A model generated the notes under the pieces. The model worked only from the letters and a program-made list of their open reading frames with translations. It was not told the DNA's origin and did no database searches. 64,000 nt of DNA from Fodinibius sp036381435 (GTDB lineage: Bacteria; Bacteroidota; Rhodothermia; Balneolales; Balneolaceae). Positions 61,959 through 64,000 of the stretch are shown one piece after another; positions within the stretch are counted from its first letter, which is position 1, and every line of letters starts with the position of its first letter. Position numbers and translations under genes: made by a program. The stretch covers positions 1-64,000 of the forward strand of contig DASVCW010000045.1 in assembly GCA_036381435.1 (NCBI GenBank), given 5' to 3'.

Positions 61959-61985
61959 AATTAACACAAGCATGTTGCGTTAATT
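61959..61985 (-). promoter_or_regulatory. candidate operator upstream of the FN3-mannanase gene
   Basis: AATTAAC-A-CAA-GCATG-TTG-C-GTTAATT is a 27-bp palindrome with 7-bp and 3-bp arms, about 150 bp before the gene at 61810. A related imperfect palindrome lies upstream of the second mannanase (63737). Both share AATTA...ACA...TTG(T)GCGT...AATT. It could be the site of a shared regulator. Confidence 0.35.
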
Positions 61986-62271
61986 ATTACAAAGATCTTT
62001 CATACCCGCGCAATCAAAAAGTTGTTCCCAAACTATAGATAATATTAAGCTTAGACGTGCTGCTTCTTCTGCCTTCGTAAAAAGATGGCTTACAAAGATT
62101 TACAGTTCAGGAAGCAGGGAGAAGGGGAAGGAAGAAGAAAAAAAATCGAAAAAAAATTAAAACTTTTTAGAAAAAGGTGTGCATTTTCGTGTTCATATTG
62201 TTCGCATGCAAACGTAATAACAGTTGAAAGGGCTTGTAATAAATATTGAAGATCAGGGTAATATTTTGAAC

Positions 62272-62308
62272 AAAAAAAGCCCCTTCCGAAGAGAAATCCG
62301 GAAGGGGC
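62272..62308 (-). terminator. terminator of the second mannanase gene
   Basis: GCCCCTTCCG (62279-62288) pairs with CGGAAGGGGC (62299-62308) around a 10-base loop. The A7 run at 62272-62278 gives a T tail on the minus strand. It lies about 100 bases after the stop at 62412. Confidence 0.85.
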
Positions 62309-62411
62309 CTGGGTTGTGCCGTCTGATAAAATGGAGGAGAGAAAGTCTTAAAAATTTAAGCTCCTTTCATATTCACCCGACCGCAAGACCACGCCCGGAT
62401 GGTAAGACTTT

Positions 62412-63671
62412 TTATAGCTTATTCATCTGCTCTGTATGTGTAACAAATTCATTATATAATACTTCATCACCTCTTCCGCCGGGCCAGCAGATATTGCCGC
62501 CATACTCCTTACATTTTGTTTTATCGGCTGTAAGCTGCCATAGAAGACTTCCATCAAGCTTAATTCTTTCAGCCTGATCCCAAAGATTGTAATAAAAAGT
62601 CTCAACCTGGCTGTTGCCCCAGCCCGGAAATCCATATTCGCCCAGTACAAAAGGCTTGCCGAGGTTTTCCGCAATTTGAACATGATCGTTTATCCACGCG
62701 CGTTGAGATTTCATCATCGCCTCGTTGACCTCTTCGCCTAATCCCCACTCCGTTGGATACCAGTGAGCGGTTCCATAATCAATCTCGGGAATAGCAGTAT
62801 TCATCTTATAGCTGGTGCCCCTCTTAGCGCGAAGAACATAGGTACTGCTATATTGATCGGCAGAATATTCAGGCGGAACTCCTTCATCAAATCCCTCTTC
62901 GCCGGTTGCCACCATATGATTGGAATCAATAGATTTTATATATCGCGCAATCTCCTGGTACCAGTCTCTTAACTCTGCGGCAGTCCCTTTAGGCAAACGA
63001 CCTTCATTTATGATCTCCCAAGAGAAGATAGCGGGGGAGTTTTTATATTTCACTCCTGTTACCGTGTTAGTTCTATTCAACAGCATTTTGATATAATCCT
63101 TGTACCACCGCTGAGTATCGGGATCGTTAATGAAATGTTTCATACCCGCATTCGGATGGCCATCCCATTCGTTGTACTGGCGTATACCGCCTAACTGTTT
63201 CCAAAAATTTGTAAGGGTGATGATAAAGCGAATCCCATGCTTTTTGCCCTGGGCGATTACCTTATCAAGATAGCGCAGTGCCTGTTCGTTATACTGACCC
63301 GGTTTGGGTTGTATGGTGATGTCGTTATTGTATTGGGGAGGGCCGTCATAAAATCCCCACATGCGAACTACTTTTATTCCGGACTTTTTAAAAAGGTCGA
63401 AGGTTTTACTTACTAATTGAGGATTTATCTTTTGGTAGTTCGGTAAGTAGTAAGCATTGGTTCCGGAAAAATGGAAGCGCTCACCGTTAAGAACAAAATT
63501 CCCATTTTTAGCGCTTACAAAAGATCCGCTTACAGGATCAGAAACTTCAGGGAGAGGAGAGGGTTTTTTAGGCGCATCAACCGCCCGGTTTGATTCTGTT
63601 CCGGTTAAAGAATCGCATTGCACAAAAGTGAGTACCATCAATAAGGTTACAAGTATGTTGATAATTCTCAT
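62412..63671 (-). CDS. lipoprotein GH5 beta-mannanase-like enzyme
   Basis: A 419-residue paralogue of the catalytic half of the upstream-listed enzyme, without FN3 modules. The signal ends TFVQC with the lipidated Cys19. The GH5 domain starts NGNFVLNGERFHFSGTNAYYL; the acid/base is Glu223 in SWEIINEGR and the nucleophile Glu345 in VLGEYGFPGW. Long stretches are identical to the paralogue (for example ITIQPKPGQYNEQALRYLD), so this is a tandem duplication with loss or gain of the FN3 arm. It is transcribed alone. Confidence 0.87.
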   Translation of the reverse strand: MRIINILVTLLMVLTFVQCDSLTGTESNRAVDAPKKPSPLPEVSDPVSGSFVSAKNGNFVLNGERFHFSGTNAYYLPNYQKINPQLVSKTFDLFKKSGIKVVRMWGFYDGPPQYNNDITIQPKPGQYNEQALRYLDKVIAQGKKHGIRFIITLTNFWKQLGGIRQYNEWDGHPNAGMKHFINDPDTQRWYKDYIKMLLNRTNTVTGVKYKNSPAIFSWEIINEGRLPKGTAAELRDWYQEIARYIKSIDSNHMVATGEEGFDEGVPPEYSADQYSSTYVLRAKRGTSYKMNTAIPEIDYGTAHWYPTEWGLGEEVNEAMMKSQRAWINDHVQIAENLGKPFVLGEYGFPGWGNSQVETFYYNLWDQAERIKLDGSLLWQLTADKTKCKEYGGNICWPGGRGDEVLYNEFVTHTEQMNKL

Positions 63672-64000
63672 ATTAATAAATTATAATTTGTTGGATAGTA
63701 TTTTGTTTAGTTTTATTACCACCATGTAACTATAATAATTACAACATATTGTGCGTAAATTCTTACATAGTAAATTTTTTTATTTTACAAAGTATGATGG
63801 AGATAAGAGACAAAAGAATAGAAGAATAAATGAGGGGATTTTTGCCATTTTTAATGGAAGCAGAAGAGGGGAGAGAATTTTGAAAAGGGAGTGGGATTCT
63901 AAAACTATGAGCGTCGGTATCTATAAACGAAAGAGTCATTTAGTAGGATGGGTTGCCAACCCGGCGAAGGAAAGAGTAACTATTAACTTAACGTGAGTTC
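63672..64000. other. upstream region of the second mannanase gene, to window end
   Basis: AT-rich. The candidate operator is at 63737-63761. A plus-strand frame at 63751-63996 (81 codons, Lys/Arg-rich) has no family resemblance and lies partly in the operator, so it is not called. Confidence 0.6.
63737..63761 (-). promoter_or_regulatory. candidate operator upstream of the second mannanase
   Basis: AATTAC-ACA-TAT... in the order AATTAC, AACA, TATTGT, GCGTAAATT: an imperfect palindrome about 70-90 bp before the start at 63671. It shares arm words with the 61959-61985 site. Confidence 0.3.

Larger units (their letters stand above)
61811..62411. other. intergenic region between the two mannanase genes
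   Basis: A 601-bp gap. It holds two direct AATATTGC words near 61911 and 61937, the palindrome at 61959-61985 and the terminator at 62272. A long purine-rich stretch at 62110-62160 has no frame. No gene recognised. Confidence 0.65.

Noticed and set aside
63751..63996. 81-codon plus-strand frame at the window end
   Set aside because: Low-complexity Lys/Arg-rich translation, overlapping the mannanase upstream region.

Overview
The window comes from a Gram-negative bacterium of the Fibrobacteres-Chlorobi-Bacteroidetes group, most likely Balneolaceae or a near relative. This is inferred from gene content, not from a search. The signs are lipid A synthesis (LpxH), lipoprotein signals ending in Val-Gln-Cys, outer-membrane families typical of the group (DUF5683, DUF6588 and DUF5723-like), an atpDC pair apart from the other ATP synthase genes, and the DUF177-rpmF-plsX-fabHDG-acpP-fabF-rnc cluster. 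I recognise no tRNA, rRNA, CRISPR array, transposase or prophage.

Layout. 1-9 kb: a 17-copy 7-bp repeat, parAB, a DUF5683 gene whose start lies inside parB, a LOG-type hydrolase, a TPR protein, transketolase, a DUF433/DUF5615 toxin-antitoxin pair and a SpoIIE phosphatase. 9-19 kb: polA, small envelope genes, a TRIC-family channel gene broken by one missing base, rsgA, a PfpI/DJ-1 protein, the SatD/DUF3307 pair, a pentapeptide-repeat protein and a DNPH1-like hydrolase. 19-33 kb, nearly all minus strand: lon, an outer-membrane protein, pcrA, valS, rsmB, an APC permease and an apparently exported methyltransferase. 33-43 kb: atpDC, an ispB-lpxH-PBP1A envelope operon, pgi, a deoxynucleoside kinase and DUF177. 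43-50 kb: rpmF (missed by length-filtered ORF calling) and the fatty-acid/phospholipid cluster ending in rnc. 50-59 kb: a stressosome locus, rsbR-rsbS-(gap)-rsbT-rsbX, followed by a histidine kinase, two NarL-type response regulators and a sigma-54 activator. 59-64 kb: two paralogous lipoprotein GH5 beta-mannanase-like enzymes.

The most interesting system is the 50-59 kb locus. The histidine kinase begins with a region resembling the RsbT-binding N-domain of RsbU, joined to two PAS domains and a HisKA_3 kinase. I infer that RsbT released from the stressosome acts on a two-component kinase instead of a sigma-B phosphatase. The RsbR protein lacks both threonines phosphorylated in Bacillus RsbRA, while RsbS keeps its serine. 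rsbS and rsbT are separated by about 0.5 kb ending in an 8-bp tandem repeat.

A second theme is the intergenic DNA. At least eight families of short dispersed palindromes recur between genes, one with paired base changes in both stem arms, together with three short tandem arrays that share a TAACTTT left flank.
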